Positions 9,697 through 18,877 of a stretch of 64,000 bases of DNA are shown here, piece after piece (the stretch's first letter is position 1; each line of letters opens with the position of its first letter). The stretch lies in NCBI RefSeq assembly GCF_001592755.1, contig NZ_LUKF01000020.1, positions 124,001 to 188,000 on the forward strand, in the 5' to 3' direction. The stretch comes from Bdellovibrio bacteriovorus (lineage in GTDB: Bacteria > Bdellovibrionota > Bdellovibrionia > Bdellovibrionales > Bdellovibrionaceae). A program made the translations under genes and the position numbers. The notes under the pieces were generated by a model, which was not told the DNA's origin, made no database searches, and was given only the letters and a program-made list of their open reading frames with translations.

Positions 9697-12600
9697 ATGT
9701 CTGAAATGCATCATGACCATGATAATGAATTAGAAATGAAAAAAGCGCTTCGTCCTAAGATCGAGCGCGACAACAAGTATTGGCAAAGTCTTGAACAATG
9801 GAGCAATGATCCTGAGTTCAATAAAGCTGCTGAAACTGAGTTTATGTCTTCACCTCTTCGCGAAAAAGACGGGGAAGACGGTTGGGCCCGTCGTGAATTC
9901 TTGAAATTGATGGGTGCTTCAATTGCTATGGCGTCAGCGGGTTGTATCCGCCGTCCTGTGCAAAAAATCGTTCCTTACAACAAACAACCTGAAGAAGTAA
10001 CTTTGGGTATTGCGAACTACTATTCATCGGCTTACTTCGACGGTAACGATGCTTTGGGTATGTTGGTAAAAACTCGTGAAGGCCGTCCTATCAAGATTGA
10101 GCCAAACGAAGGTCACCCCTTCAGCCAAAGTGGTTTGAGCATTCGTTCTCAAGCTTCTGTTTTGCACCTTTACGATCCAGAGAGATTGAAAGGCCCGCAA
10201 CGCAATCTTTTCAACGAAAAGAAATCCAACAGCCAAGTTATCGACGTAAAATGGGAAGAGTTGGATAAAAAAGTTGTTGAGCAGCTTCAAAAAGGTGGCG
10301 TGACAGTTTTGACGGCGCCTATCGCTTCTCCGGCAACTCGCGCGGTGATTGGTGATTTCGCTCAAGGTTTCAAAGCCAACCACGTAGTTTGGGATGCATT
10401 CTCAAACGAAGACGTGCGTGAGGGTCAAAAAGCTTCTTACGGCGATGACGTCGTTCCAGCTTTCCGCTTCGATAAAGCGAAAATGATCGTGTCTGTTGAC
10501 GCAGACTTCTTGGGCACTTGGATTTCTCCAACGGCATTCACGAACCAATTCGTGAATGGCCGTAAAGACATCAAAAACATGAATCGTATGGTGTCTTTTG
10601 ACTCCAACTATTCATTGACGGGTGCCAACGCGGATATTCGTTTCAGAATCAAGCCTTCGCAACAACTTGATGTTGTGATGGGTCTTCTTCATGAAATCAT
10701 CGTTAAAAAAGGGGCCACTGGTTACGCAGGCAATGCGTCTGTAAAATCAGCTTTGGCTCCATTTGCAGATACAGCGAAAAAATTGGGTTTTGATCCAGAA
10801 GCTTTCGCAAAAGTAGCTGCAGATCTATTGGCAAACCAAGGCGAATCTTTGGTTGTTGCCGGTGGTATCCAAACTTGGACTGAAAAATCTCGTGAACTTC
10901 AAATTGCAGTGAACTTCTTGAACACTGTTTTGGGTAACGAAGGTAAGACCGTGGAAGCTCGTGGCGGAAACCCGGCTTTGAAAGGTTCTTACGCTGATTT
11001 GTCCGCTCTTATTAAAGACATGAAAGATGGCAAAGTTAAGACTTTGATCATCCACGGTGTGAACCCTGGATTTGTATTGCCTGCGGAAATGGGCTTTGCA
11101 GATGCCGTGAAAAAAGTGGAAATGGTTATCTACACAGGTGACCGTATCGACGAAACAGGTGTTTTTGCGGATTACATCACTCCAGACAACCACGCGTTGG
11201 AGTCTTGGAATGACATGGAATTGACGGCGGGAGTTTACTCTATCTGTCAACCGGCGATCCGTCCTATGTATGACACTCGTTCTTTCCAATTGTCGTTGAT
11301 GACTTGGGCGTACATCGCAAACCAAGGTCCATCGCGTCTTCGTGATTACGAGACATTCTATGACTACCTCAGAGTTTTCTGGAAATCAGACATCATGCCT
11401 AAAGTAGGCAAGGGTGACTTCGAAGATTTCTGGCAACAAACTTTGCAAAAAGGTTACGCGGGTCAATTGAGCTCGGGTTCTTCAGCTCGTTCTTTCAAAA
11501 CAGATGCTTTCACTGCTATTAAGCCGGCGAATGCACAATCTGGTTTTGAATTAGTTCTTTACTCAACTCCACAAATGGGCGACGGTTCCTTGAACAACGT
11601 TTCTTGGTTGCACGAGCTTCCAGATCCTGTAACGAAAATCGTTTGGGATAACTACGTGATGGTTTCTTTGGCTGCGGCCGAGAAGCACGGTTTGAAACAA
11701 GCTTCTGTTGTTGAGTTGACAGTGGGCGGAAAGAAACTGGAACTTCCAGTTCACATCCAACCAGGCTTGCATGACGAAGTTCTTGCTGTCGCAGTGGGTT
11801 TCGGTCGTACACGCGTAGGTAAAGTCGGTAACGGTATCGGTAAAAATGCCTTTGAGTTGGCGACTGCAAAAGCCGGCCAAATGATCTTTGCCGGTCAACC
11901 AGCGACTTTCACAAAAACAAATAAAAAGTATGAGCTTGCTTGCACGCAAGGTCACCACTCTATGGAAGGCCGTAACATCGTTGCTGAAGCAACGAACAAA
12001 GACTATGCGAAGAGCAAGTCGGCAGGCATCCACAGACATCACACTTGGTCTATCTGGTCAGGTCACGAATACAGCGGCCACAAATGGGGTATGGCTGTAG
12101 ATCTTCACACTTGCACAGGCTGTTCTTCTTGCGTGATTGCATGTCAATCCGAGAACAACATCCCTGTAGTAGGTAAGAGATACGTTCTTGAAGGTCGTGA
12201 AATGCACTGGATCCGTATTGACCGTTACTACACAGGCAATCCGGCGGAAGCAGAAGCTGTTTTCCAACCAGTTATGTGTCAACACTGTGACAATGCTCCT
12301 TGCGAAACGGTATGTCCGGTTCTTGCGACTGTTCACTCTGACGAAGGTCTCAATGACATGGTTTACAACCGTTGCGTAGGAACTCGTTACTGCGCGAATA
12401 ACTGTCCTTATAAAGTTCGTCGTTTCAACTGGTTCAACTATGCGAAACAAATCGAGAAGCCACTTCACATGGCTTTGAACCCTTCAGTGGGCGTTCGTAC
12501 TCGCGGGGTTATGGAAAAATGTACGTTCTGCGTGCAAAGAATCCAAGACGCGAAGACAGTGGCTCGCAATGAAAAACGCCCGTTGAAAGACGGAGATGTT

Positions 12601-12834
12601 AAAGTAGCCTGCCAAACTGCATGTCCTGCAGGTGGTATCGTATTCGGTGACTTGAATGATCCGAACTCACAAGTGGCGAAGATCTTTAAATCAGAAGAAC
12701 GTGCTTACGCTCTTCTTGAAGAATGGCATGCAGCACCTTCCGTGCGCTACCTTTCTAAGATCCGTAACAATGATAAAGAATCAACTGGTGGCCACAAAGG
12801 TCACGGTACTGCAAAACAAGGTGAGCACTCATGA
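9697..12834 (+). CDS. actB: Alternative complex III subunit ActB (molybdopterin-like domain fused to iron-sulfur domain)
   Basis: Large peripheral subunit of complex III. After about 60 residues comes a Tat-type twin-Arg signal (RREFLKLMG, residues 65-73) ending in a Cys near 83. Next is a molybdopterin-oxidoreductase-like domain up to about residue 790; ActB proteins of this class lack the cofactor. The C-terminal ferredoxin-like part has four Cys clusters: [24 protein letters not shown], a third reading [11 protein letters not shown], and CTFC with CQTACPAGG. The third cluster's spacing is that of a 3Fe-4S site, so three 4Fe-4S plus one 3Fe-4S are expected. Length of 1045 residues is normal. 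The stop overlaps actC by four bases. Confidence 0.95.
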   Translation: MSEMHHDHDNELEMKKALRPKIERDNKYWQSLEQWSNDPEFNKAAETEFMSSPLREKDGEDGWARREFLKLMGASIAMASAGCIRRPVQKIVPYNKQPEEVTLGIANYYSSAYFDGNDALGMLVKTREGRPIKIEPNEGHPFSQSGLSIRSQASVLHLYDPERLKGPQRNLFNEKKSNSQVIDVKWEELDKKVVEQLQKGGVTVLTAPIASPATRAVIGDFAQGFKANHVVWDAFSNEDVREGQKASYGDDVVPAFRFDKAKMIVSVDADFLGTWISPTAFTNQFVNGRKDIKNMNRMVSFDSNYSLTGANADIRFRIKPSQQLDVVMGLLHEIIVKKGATGYAGNASVKSALAPFADTAKKLGFDPEAFAKVAADLLANQGESLVVAGGIQTWTEKSRELQIAVNFLNTVLGNEGKTVEARGGNPALKGSYADLSALIKDMKDGKVKTLIIHGVNPGFVLPAEMGFADAVKKVEMVIYTGDRIDETGVFADYITPDNHALESWNDMELTAGVYSICQPAIRPMYDTRSFQLSLMTWAYIANQGPSRLRDYETFYDYLRVFWKSDIMPKVGKGDFEDFWQQTLQKGYAGQLSSGSSARSFKTDAFTAIKPANAQSGFELVLYSTPQMGDGSLNNVSWLHELPDPVTKIVWDNYVMVSLAAAEKHGLKQASVVELTVGGKKLELPVHIQPGLHDEVLAVAVGFGRTRVGKVGNGIGKNAFELATAKAGQMIFAGQPATFTKTNKKYELACTQGHHSMEGRNIVAEATNKDYAKSKSAGIHRHHTWSIWSGHEYSGHKWGMAVDLHTCTGCSSCVIACQSENNIPVVGKRYVLEGREMHWIRIDRYYTGNPAEAEAVFQPVMCQHCDNAPCETVCPVLATVHSDEGLNDMVYNRCVGTRYCANNCPYKVRRFNWFNYAKQIEKPLHMALNPSVGVRTRGVMEKCTFCVQRIQDAKTVARNEKRPLKDGDVKVACQTACPAGGIVFGDLNDPNSQVAKIFKSEERAYALLEEWHAAPSVRYLSKIRNNDKESTGGHKGHGTAKQGEHS

Positions 12835-14192
12835 TGAAGCGTAGCCCATTAGTCCTTGGCAATAAGACTTTAAAAGACGTTACAGACGACATCTGTGCAC
12901 CGGTGGAAAGATTCCCATCCAAAGGTTGGGTGGGAATGTTCCTGGGCGCGAAGACGTTGTTATTATTCTACATCGCGATCTTGGCGAGCGTTGTTGGTGT
13001 TGGTATCGGTTTGCTGGGTGTAAATAGCCCGGTATTCTGGGGTACGATGATCGTTACGTTCGTATTCTGGATCGGTATTGGTCACGCCGGCACTCTGATC
13101 TCTGCGGTTCTTTTCTTGTTCCGTCAAAAATGGAGAACTTCAGTCGCGCGTACTGCAGAAGCGATGACGGTCTTCGCCGTTATGACAGCGGGTCTTTTCC
13201 CGTTGCTTCACACAGGTCGTCCTTGGCTTGATTACTGGTTGTTCCCGTATCCAAATCAACGTGGTCCATTGTGGGTGAATTTCCGTTCACCACTTCTTTG
13301 GGACGTTTTCGCCGTATCTACATACGCGACGGTGTCGATGGTATTCTGGTACATCGGTTTGGTTCCTGACTTTGCAACTATCAAAGACCGTGCGAAGAAC
13401 AAACTTCGCCGTACAGTTTACGGTGCGCTTTCTTTGGGATGGCGTGGAACTGCGAAGAACTGGTCACACTATGAAATGGTGTACTTGATCCTTGCAGGTC
13501 TTTCGACTCCACTCGTTCTTTCCGTACATACGATCGTATCCTTCGACTTCGCGGTTTCTAACTTGCCAGGTTGGCATACAACGATCTTCCCTCCATACTT
13601 CGTTGCCGGAGCGATTTTCTCTGGTTTCGCGATGGTTGTGACTTTGATGACTTTGGTACGTATCGGATTCCCTGAATTCAAAAACTACGTAACTCTAGAT
13701 CATATGGAAGTGATGAATAAAATCATCATGACGACAGGTATGCTAGTAGGTTACGCGTACGCTTCTGAGTTCTTCATTGCTTGGTATTCTGGTAACCAAT
13801 ACGAGCGTTTCGTATTCGTCAACCGTGCATTCGGTCCATACGGTTGGTCTTACTGGGTGATGGTATCATGTAACGTTTTGATCCCTCAGTTGTTCTGGTT
13901 CAAATCAATGCGTCGTTCGATCCCAGTGATGTTCGTTGTTTCTATCTTCGTAAACATCGGTATGTGGTTTGAGCGTTTCGTGATCACGGTGACTTCTTTG
14001 CACCGCGATTTCTTGCCTTCAAGCTGGGGCATGTACGCATGGTCATGGTTTGATACGGGCGTCCTTGTCGGATCGTTCGGTATGTTCCTGACCTTGTTCT
14101 TGTTGTATCTACGTTTGTTCCCTGCGGTTTCTATCGCGGAAGTGAAGCCTGTACTCCATGTTGGTTACGATGAAAAAGGAGGGCACCACTAA
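12831..14192 (+). CDS. actC: Alternative complex III subunit ActC (NrfD/PsrC-like quinol-binding membrane protein)
   Basis: Integral subunit of the NrfD family that oxidises quinol and passes electrons to the ActB iron-sulfur chain. About ten hydrophobic helices are evident over 453 residues. Family-like segments include [18 protein letters not shown] near residue 85, [19 protein letters not shown] and [19 protein letters not shown]. The start is one of two adjacent ATGs (12831 or 12834); 12831 overlaps the actB stop. The C-terminus overlaps actD by one base (TAATG). Codon use is like the neighbours and the gene appears intact. Confidence 0.94.
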   Translation: MMKRSPLVLGNKTLKDVTDDICAPVERFPSKGWVGMFLGAKTLLLFYIAILASVVGVGIGLLGVNSPVFWGTMIVTFVFWIGIGHAGTLISAVLFLFRQKWRTSVARTAEAMTVFAVMTAGLFPLLHTGRPWLDYWLFPYPNQRGPLWVNFRSPLLWDVFAVSTYATVSMVFWYIGLVPDFATIKDRAKNKLRRTVYGALSLGWRGTAKNWSHYEMVYLILAGLSTPLVLSVHTIVSFDFAVSNLPGWHTTIFPPYFVAGAIFSGFAMVVTLMTLVRIGFPEFKNYVTLDHMEVMNKIIMTTGMLVGYAYASEFFIAWYSGNQYERFVFVNRAFGPYGWSYWVMVSCNVLIPQLFWFKSMRRSIPVMFVVSIFVNIGMWFERFVITVTSLHRDFLPSSWGMYAWSWFDTGVLVGSFGMFLTLFLLYLRLFPAVSIAEVKPVLHVGYDEKGGHH

Positions 14193-14716
14193 TGGCTAAT
14201 AATTATACAAAAGGTATCGCTGGTATCTGGGAAGAAGAACATTTGATCTTGAAGGCCGCTCGCAAAACTCGCGAAGCGGGCTTCACAAAGTTCGAAGCCA
14301 TCTCTGCTTATCCTATTCACGGTATGGAAGAAGCTTGCGGAATCAAAAGATCTTGGATTCCCTATGTGACTTTCGTAGCGGGTTGCGTGGGTCTTTTGGC
14401 AGGTCTTGCTTTGACGTATTGGACGTCAGCAGTGGACTGGGCTGTGAACGTGGGCGGTAAACCGTTCTTCTCGTTGCCAGCTTTCATTCCAATCATGTTC
14501 GAATTAACAATCTTGTTTGCAGCTCTTTGTTCCGTGGGCGCTTTGTTCTATGCGTGCAAAATCCCACGCATCGATCCGCCAAGCATTGACCCTGATTTGA
14601 GCTCTCATAAATTTGCGATCTTCATCCCGCACAATGACATTGGCTACGATGAAACGAAAATCGAGAGAATGTTCAAAGATTTGGGCGCAACTGAAGTTAA
14701 GAAGACGGAGTACTAA
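14192..14716 (+). CDS. actD: Alternative complex III subunit ActD (DUF3341 membrane protein)
   Basis: Small subunit with a soluble N-terminal alpha/beta part and two transmembrane helices at about residues 59-80 and 100-122. The segment FEAISAYPIHGMEEACGIKR before the first helix, and a second soluble tail ending DLGATEVKKTEY, match the ActD pattern. Its role is structural, pairing with ActC and ActF in the membrane. It follows actC with a one-base overlap, and actE begins two bases after its stop. Length of 174 residues is as expected. Confidence 0.92.
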   Translation: MANNYTKGIAGIWEEEHLILKAARKTREAGFTKFEAISAYPIHGMEEACGIKRSWIPYVTFVAGCVGLLAGLALTYWTSAVDWAVNVGGKPFFSLPAFIPIMFELTILFAALCSVGALFYACKIPRIDPPSIDPDLSSHKFAIFIPHNDIGYDETKIERMFKDLGATEVKKTEY

Positions 14717-14718
14717 TA

Positions 14719-15297
14719 ATGAGAAGCCTCGTGAATTTATCAGTAGGAATTGCGGCAGCAGGCTTGGCAGCATTAGCCCTGTCTAGCTGTGGTCCTCGTG
14801 GCAACAAAGCCAACGTAGAACTTATCCAAGATATGATGGAGTCTCCGGCAATCAAAGCTCAGGAGTACGACGAAACATCTCCACATCACAGCGGTATGCG
14901 CGTTCCTCCAGAAGGAACAGCTCCGGTAGGTTTTGAGCCTTACCGTTACGCGACTGATGTTGAAGGTGCCTCTAAAAACTTGAAGAACCCGCTTGCGGGC
15001 CAAATGGATGAGACGACTTTGCTTGTAGGACAAAAATACTACGAGACAAACTGTGCGATCTGCCACGGCTTTAAAGGTGAGGGCGGCGTTGCTGCGAAAT
15101 CTTCGGTTTCTGAAAAAATGGCTTTAAAACCACCAGCGGTTATCAGTGATAAAGTAAAAGCATGGCCAGATGGACATCTTTACCACGTGATCACGATGGG
15201 CCAAGGTGTGATGGGTCCTTATGCGGCTCACATCCCGCAAAAATACCGTTGGCAAGTTGTTAACTACATTCGCTTCCTAGAGAAGCAATCTAAGTAG
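14719..15297 (+). CDS. actE: Alternative complex III subunit ActE, monohaem cytochrome c lipoprotein
   Basis: Membrane-anchored cytochrome c that receives electrons from the complex and passes them on. A lipoprotein signal ends at LALSSC (Cys near residue 24). One haem site, CAICH, occurs near residue 112 with FKGEGG after it. The downstream ITMGQGVMGPYAAHIP supplies the likely Met axial ligand, and WQVVNYIRFLEKQ is the typical closing helix of class I cytochromes c. Two bases separate it from actD, so co-translation is likely. Confidence 0.93.
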   Translation: MRSLVNLSVGIAAAGLAALALSSCGPRGNKANVELIQDMMESPAIKAQEYDETSPHHSGMRVPPEGTAPVGFEPYRYATDVEGASKNLKNPLAGQMDETTLLVGQKYYETNCAICHGFKGEGGVAAKSSVSEKMALKPPAVISDKVKAWPDGHLYHVITMGQGVMGPYAAHIPQKYRWQVVNYIRFLEKQSK

Positions 15298-15305
15298 GGT
15301 TGAAG

Positions 15306-16505
15306 ATGGGCGAACATAATCACGTAAACCTTCATGTATCTAAATTCGAAGCTCCGGCGAAATTGAAAACGTTGAGCTTCGCGCTGATCGCGATTGGTCT
15401 TTTGACTTTCGTAGTTGGCTTGATGAAAAACCAAGAAAGACTTTGGACTTCGTACCTAGTGGCTTTCTTCTTCTTCGCATCGATGGCGGTGAGTGGACTT
15501 TTCTGGGTGGCTATCAATAACGTAGCTAAAGCCGGCTGGTCTGTAACTATCCGTCGTTTTGCTGAGGCGACAACTTCGTTCATTCCTGCGATCTTGATCG
15601 GTGGCTTGGTGTTGTTGGTGGGTTTCAAAACTCTTTACCCTTGGGCCAACCAAGAAGTGCTTGATGCAAGCCCTGTGGTAGCTGCGAAAACAGCTTACTT
15701 GAATACAGGTTTCTTCGTCGTACGTCTTTTCATCTTCGCTTTGGGTTGCATGATTTTCCGCTATATCATTGTTGGAAATTCTTTGAAGCAAGACCAAACA
15801 GGTGACGAAAATCTAACGAATAAGAACGTGTCTCCAGCAGTAGGGTTCATCGTATTCTTCGCTTTGGCGTTCTCTTTCTTCAGCGTGGATCTATTGATGT
15901 CGTTGTTGCCAACTTGGTACTCGACGATCTTCGGTATCTACACGTTCTCTGGTATGTTCCAGGCGGGTATGGCTTTCTTGGCTATCGTGATCGTTCTTAT
16001 GAGACGTCATGGTTTTGTTAAAGGCTATGTCACAGATGAACACCAGCACGATGTTGTGAAGTATCTTAAAGGCTTCTCGATCTTCTGGGCTTACATTGCA
16101 TTCTCTCAATTCATGTTGATTTGGTACGCAAACTTGCCGGAAGAAACTGAATACTACATCATGCGCTCTCAAGGCGGCTGGATGGGTGTTTCTTTGGCTC
16201 TTTTGATCTTCCGTTTCGTAGTTCCATTCTTGGCATTGCTTCCTCGCGGAGCTAAACGCAATGGCAACCACGTGATCCTGGTTTCTACGATTGTTCTTAT
16301 CATGCAATACGTAGACATCTACTGGATGGTGTATCCGAACTTCTTCGACGGTCATGTGACTTTCGGTTTCTGGGAGATCGGTATCTTCGCGGGATTCGCG
16401 GGCTTGTTTATTCTGACTGTTATGTCTTTCTGGAGTAAGCATAGTTTGGTTCCGCTTAAGGATCCTCGAATTCGTGAGGCGATCAACCACCACGTCGCGT
16501 ATTAA
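15306..16505 (+). CDS. actF: Alternative complex III subunit ActF (quinol-binding membrane protein)
   Basis: Second large membrane subunit of the complex, about ten helices over 400 residues, homologous in fold to ActC. Recognisable stretches are SVDLLMSLLPTWYSTIFGIY and YADNLPEETEYY-like text (here YANLPEETEYYIMR) in the second half. The ATG at 15306 is favoured over the in-frame TTG two codons upstream; either fits the short gap after actE. It is the last gene of the cluster. No terminal oxidase genes follow, unlike many act clusters, and a terminator lies 66 bases after the stop. Confidence 0.92.
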   Translation: MGEHNHVNLHVSKFEAPAKLKTLSFALIAIGLLTFVVGLMKNQERLWTSYLVAFFFFASMAVSGLFWVAINNVAKAGWSVTIRRFAEATTSFIPAILIGGLVLLVGFKTLYPWANQEVLDASPVVAAKTAYLNTGFFVVRLFIFALGCMIFRYIIVGNSLKQDQTGDENLTNKNVSPAVGFIVFFALAFSFFSVDLLMSLLPTWYSTIFGIYTFSGMFQAGMAFLAIVIVLMRRHGFVKGYVTDEHQHDVVKYLKGFSIFWAYIAFSQFMLIWYANLPEETEYYIMRSQGGWMGVSLALLIFRFVVPFLALLPRGAKRNGNHVILVSTIVLIMQYVDIYWMVYPNFFDGHVTFGFWEIGIFAGFAGLFILTVMSFWSKHSLVPLKDPRIREAINHHVAY

Positions 16506-16511
16506 GCGACT

Positions 16512-16692
16512 CGGGGACGGGCTTGGGCAAGGCTCTCTGCCTTGTGGGCCCTTCGGACACATCCTCGCGCTAAGGGAGCTCTTTGTGGCTCCCTTTTCTT
16601 TTTTCTTTTGTTTTCTGAGTGCTAATTTGGATTTTCGGGCGCTGCGGAACTTGGTCCCGCAAGGCAGAGAGCCTTGCCCAAGCCCGTCCCCG
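16512..16692. repeat. 33-bp perfect inverted repeat enclosing a terminator (REP doublet-like)
   Basis: Arms at 16512-16544 and 16660-16692 are exact reverse complements over 33 bases, with about 115 bases between them. Each arm carries its own small stem-loop, CAAGGC-TCTCT-GCCTTG. The arrangement is like paired REP/BIME elements after a stop codon; the first arm begins seven bases after the actF stop. It could also be the ends of a tiny non-autonomous element. Confidence 0.8.
16572..16604 (+). terminator. Rho-independent terminator of the act operon
   Basis: Stem AAGGGAGC (16572-16579) pairs with GCTCCCTT (16588-16595) over an eight-base loop, and a T-rich run follows to about 16608. It lies inside the 33-bp inverted repeat. 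Confidence 0.8.
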
Positions 16693-16793
16693 GTGCTTTT
16701 CGTTGTTTTTTTCTTCGAGGGGTTTTGATGGGCTTTTTCGGAGGGGAGGAGCTTCGTGCAGATGCGCTTTCGCGCGTATGTGGGTTCGGTGTG

Positions 16794-16990
16794 AAAAGGT
16801 GCCTGCTTCCCTTTGTGTTGTAAAGGTACCAGGTTCTCTTTTCTACGGGCGATGCTGCTTCTCATCGTGTTCGAAAGGTGCAAAGCTGCTTTCTTTTGCG
16901 CTAACGGTACTCAGTTCTTTTCAATTAAAAGGTAAGTGCTTTCCTATTGTTTGGAGAGGGTACATGATCCTTCTTACTTCCACCGTGGAA
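16794..16990. repeat. Degenerate repeat, about 27-bp period
   Basis: Six clear units, each beginning near AAAGGTRC and ending in a CTTCYYTTTT-like pyrimidine run. Their GGT cores are at 16798, 16825, 16877, 16906, 16931 and 16959. A weaker unit at about 16848 fills the double-length step, and another may sit near 16988. Spacing is 23-30 bases. The first unit shares 14 identical bases (AAGGTGCCTGCTTC) with 23430-23443, next to a palindromic element. Unit identity is too low for CRISPR repeats. Confidence 0.5.
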
Positions 16991-16994
16991 GTAA
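16974..16994. repeat. 21-bp perfect palindrome, copy 1
   Basis: TTACTTCCAC, centre C, GTGGAAGTAA: ten-base arms with a single central base. It is related to the palindrome at 17107-17127. It could fold as a hairpin in RNA or bind a dimeric protein. Confidence 0.7.
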
Positions 16995-17106
16995 CTTTCT
17001 GCCTTCTTTATGGATTTCCCGTTTGTATTTGCCAATGTCTAATGGCGGAACGGCTTGAGTGTGTGGCACTTAAAAGCACTTCTCAATCGATCCTTGACGC
17101 ATTTGC

Positions 17107-17127
17107 TTACTGCCACGGTGGCAGTAA
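17107..17127. repeat. 21-bp perfect palindrome, copy 2
   Basis: TTACTGCCAC, centre G, GTGGCAGTAA. It differs from the copy at 16974 at one position in each arm, and the two changes keep the symmetry, so the palindrome itself appears to be conserved. Confidence 0.7.
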
Positions 17128-17442
17128 CTAATTCCTCTCTGAGGTGAATGCGTTTTCACTTGTACAAAAGTACCGCTTCCTATCTTTGGAAAAGGGGGCA
17201 GATTTAACCGCTATTAATTCCCTCTTGGAAGTTAAATTCCCTTCGTTCGCTCAGAGATGACTGTCGCTTTTTCGTAGATGTCTAAATTGTTTTCGATTGG
17301 GAGTTCGGGCACGAGGCCTCAGCTTGTTTCTATTGATTGTGAGGTTTATTTTTCCCGGTTTCGTCGTGGCCTCTTTATTGCTCCTTGGGGTTCCGGATTA
17401 TTTTAAATAGGTCGTTAACCAATTCTTTACTAGGGAGCGTTT

Positions 17443-18000
17443 ATGATTACTGATTTTAGAAAAGCCGTTCTTTTGGTGCTAGGTTGTTGTCTTTTCCTTG
17501 GAGTGTCTGCTCAAGCGCAGAACCGTGGGGATCGCGAGTCCGAGCGTATTCGTATTCTTGAGTCGAAAGTTCAACAGCTTGAGAGCTTGATTTACAATTT
17601 GAATCAGCGTGTTTCTAATCTTGAATATCGTGGGACGCCGACTTTGCCTCCTCCGCCAGTGCCGGCTTCTGAGGTGGCTTGTATGATTACGGATAGTGGT
17701 TACGGCAAGGTGTTCTTGGGCAAGGGCCGCACGAAGCTTGAGGCGGAAGCTAAGGCTAAGGAAGTGTGCGGAGCTAACGTGCATGCTACCTACTGCAATA
17801 ATACTTTGAAGTGCAGTGATCCTGTACAAGATCGCGTGATCCAGGGTGCTATCTGCGTAATTACTGATTCTGGTTACGGTAAGACATTCAAAGGCGAAGC
17901 TAAGAGCGTCCTTGAAGCTGAGTACAATGCTCGTAAAGCTTGTAACAACGCGGTTCACGCTACTTACTGCAACACCAATGCTCGTTGCGATACCTTCTAA
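17443..18000 (+). CDS. Secreted coiled-coil protein with duplicated cysteine module, paralogue 1
   Basis: Function unknown. A signal peptide (residues 1-25, ending VSAQAQ) is followed by a short coiled coil at about 29-60 (ILESKVQQLESLIYNLNQRV), which suggests oligomerisation. A Pro-rich hinge (TLPPPPVP) comes next. Then two copies of a 45-50 residue module follow: each begins C-x-I-T-D-S-G-Y-G-K, has a charged helix (KLEAEAKAKEVC, then VLEAEYNARKAC), and ends HATYCN with a final Cys. Four Cys per module suggests two disulfides in each. AGGGAG precedes the ATG by six bases. The next gene is a close paralogue. Confidence 0.85.
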   Translation: MITDFRKAVLLVLGCCLFLGVSAQAQNRGDRESERIRILESKVQQLESLIYNLNQRVSNLEYRGTPTLPPPPVPASEVACMITDSGYGKVFLGKGRTKLEAEAKAKEVCGANVHATYCNNTLKCSDPVQDRVIQGAICVITDSGYGKTFKGEAKSVLEAEYNARKACNNAVHATYCNTNARCDTF

Positions 18001-18023
18001 TTTTCGTCGAAATTCTCTTCTTC

Positions 18024-18060
18024 AAAAGCCTCACCGAATCGAACGGTGGGGCTTTTTTAT
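18024..18060 (+). terminator. Rho-independent terminator
   Basis: AAAAGCCTCACCG pairs with CGGTGGGGCTTTT (one G-U pair) over a seven-base loop, followed by TTTTTATTT. It ends the first secreted paralogue's transcript. Confidence 0.85.
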
Positions 18061-18187
18061 TTCCACAAAAGAAGTGGTAAACGCCGGTGTATTTTTGACT
18101 CTTTCGCACTTGGCTTTGTTATTGCTTTAAGGGAGTTTGTCTTACTTCTTGGTGAAGTTTGGTAACCACTGTCCTTGGGGGATCTCA

Positions 18188-18730
18188 ATGTCTGTACTTA
18201 GAAAATCACTGGTTTTGGTTTTAGGTTGTTGTCTTTTGCTGGGAGTGTCTGCTCACGCGCAAAGTCGCGAGGCCGAACGTATTCGTATTCTTGAGACGAA
18301 GGTGAGTCAGCTTGAAGGGCTTATTTACAATCTGAACCAACGTGTTTCTAATTTGGAATATCAAAATCCTCCCATGCCGCCTCCTCCGCCTCCGATTGTG
18401 GAAGTGGCTTGTATGACGACGGATACGGGTTACAACAAAGTCTTCTTAGGAAAAGGTCGCACGAAGCTTGAGGCTGAAGCGAAGGCGAAAGAGTCTTGCG
18501 GCAATTCGGTAAATGCCGTGTATTGCAATGGCTCGGTGAAGTGCAGTGATCCGGCTCAGGATCGTCTGACTCAAGGGGCTCTTTGTGTTCTTACAGATAC
18601 TGGATACAACAAAATCTTCCGTGGAGAAGGACGTTCTCCAGTGGAAGCGGAATACAATGCACGCAAAGCCTGTGGAAACTCTGTGAACCCGGTGTATTGC
18701 ACGGCTTCTGTTCGCTGCGAAACATTCTAA
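18188..18730 (+). CDS. Secreted coiled-coil protein with duplicated cysteine module, paralogue 2
   Basis: Tandem paralogue of the gene at 17443, with the same order: signal peptide ending VSAHAQ, coiled coil (ILETKVSQLEGLIYNLNQRV), Pro hinge (MPPPPPP), and two modules starting CMTTDTGYNK and CVLTDTGYNK. Eight module cysteines are kept. The ATG at 18188 has GGGGGA seven bases upstream and begins the signal peptide at once; a longer frame upstream lacks support. Each paralogue has its own terminator, so they may be separately expressed and differently regulated. Confidence 0.85.
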   Translation: MSVLRKSLVLVLGCCLLLGVSAHAQSREAERIRILETKVSQLEGLIYNLNQRVSNLEYQNPPMPPPPPPIVEVACMTTDTGYNKVFLGKGRTKLEAEAKAKESCGNSVNAVYCNGSVKCSDPAQDRLTQGALCVLTDTGYNKIFRGEGRSPVEAEYNARKACGNSVNPVYCTASVRCETF

Positions 18731-18753
18731 TAATTACGCGTTATTCATTCTTC

Positions 18754-18788
18754 CAAAAGCCTCTTTCACAGAGGCTTTTGTCGTTTTC
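18754..18788 (+). terminator. Rho-independent terminator
   Basis: CAAAAGCCTC pairs perfectly with GAGGCTTTTG (18771-18780) over seven loop bases, followed by TCGTTTT. Confidence 0.8.
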
Positions 18789-18877
18789 CGACTGGACTGC
18801 TGTATTTTTCCCTAAGAAAACTCTGCCTCTTGAAACCGCCCTCCATCATCAACGACCATGAAAGAGCAGGGGGGATC

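Larger units (their letters stand above)
16506..17442. other. Gene-free stretch of 937 bp rich in repeats and palindromes
   Basis: No convincing gene on either strand: the one long plus-strand frame (about 16619-17131) has no ribosome site, gives a low-complexity Cys/Ser/Phe-rich product and runs through the repeats. The stretch holds a 33-bp inverted repeat around the actF terminator, a degenerate repeat of about 27 bp, and two covarying 21-bp palindromes. The last 200 bases should contain the promoter of the secreted-protein gene at 17443. No c-di-GMP riboswitch or tRNA signature was visible. Confidence 0.7.

Noticed and set aside
15891-16883. 330-codon minus-strand frame opposite actF
   Set aside because: Antisense to a clear gene with normal codon use; the product is His/Arg/Lys-rich with no domain. 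It is a shadow of the actF frame.
16794-17127. CRISPR array
   Set aside because: Repeat units are too divergent, spacers are absent, and no cas genes are in the window.
16619-17131. 170-codon plus-strand frame in the repeat-rich gap after actF
   Set aside because: No ribosome site, low-complexity Cys/Phe/Ser product, runs through the inverted repeat and the 27-bp repeats; its periodic look follows from the DNA repeat.
16506-17442. c-di-GMP riboswitch or other known structured RNA in the gap
   Set aside because: The conserved riboswitch core sequences were not found by eye; only palindromes and repeats are evident.
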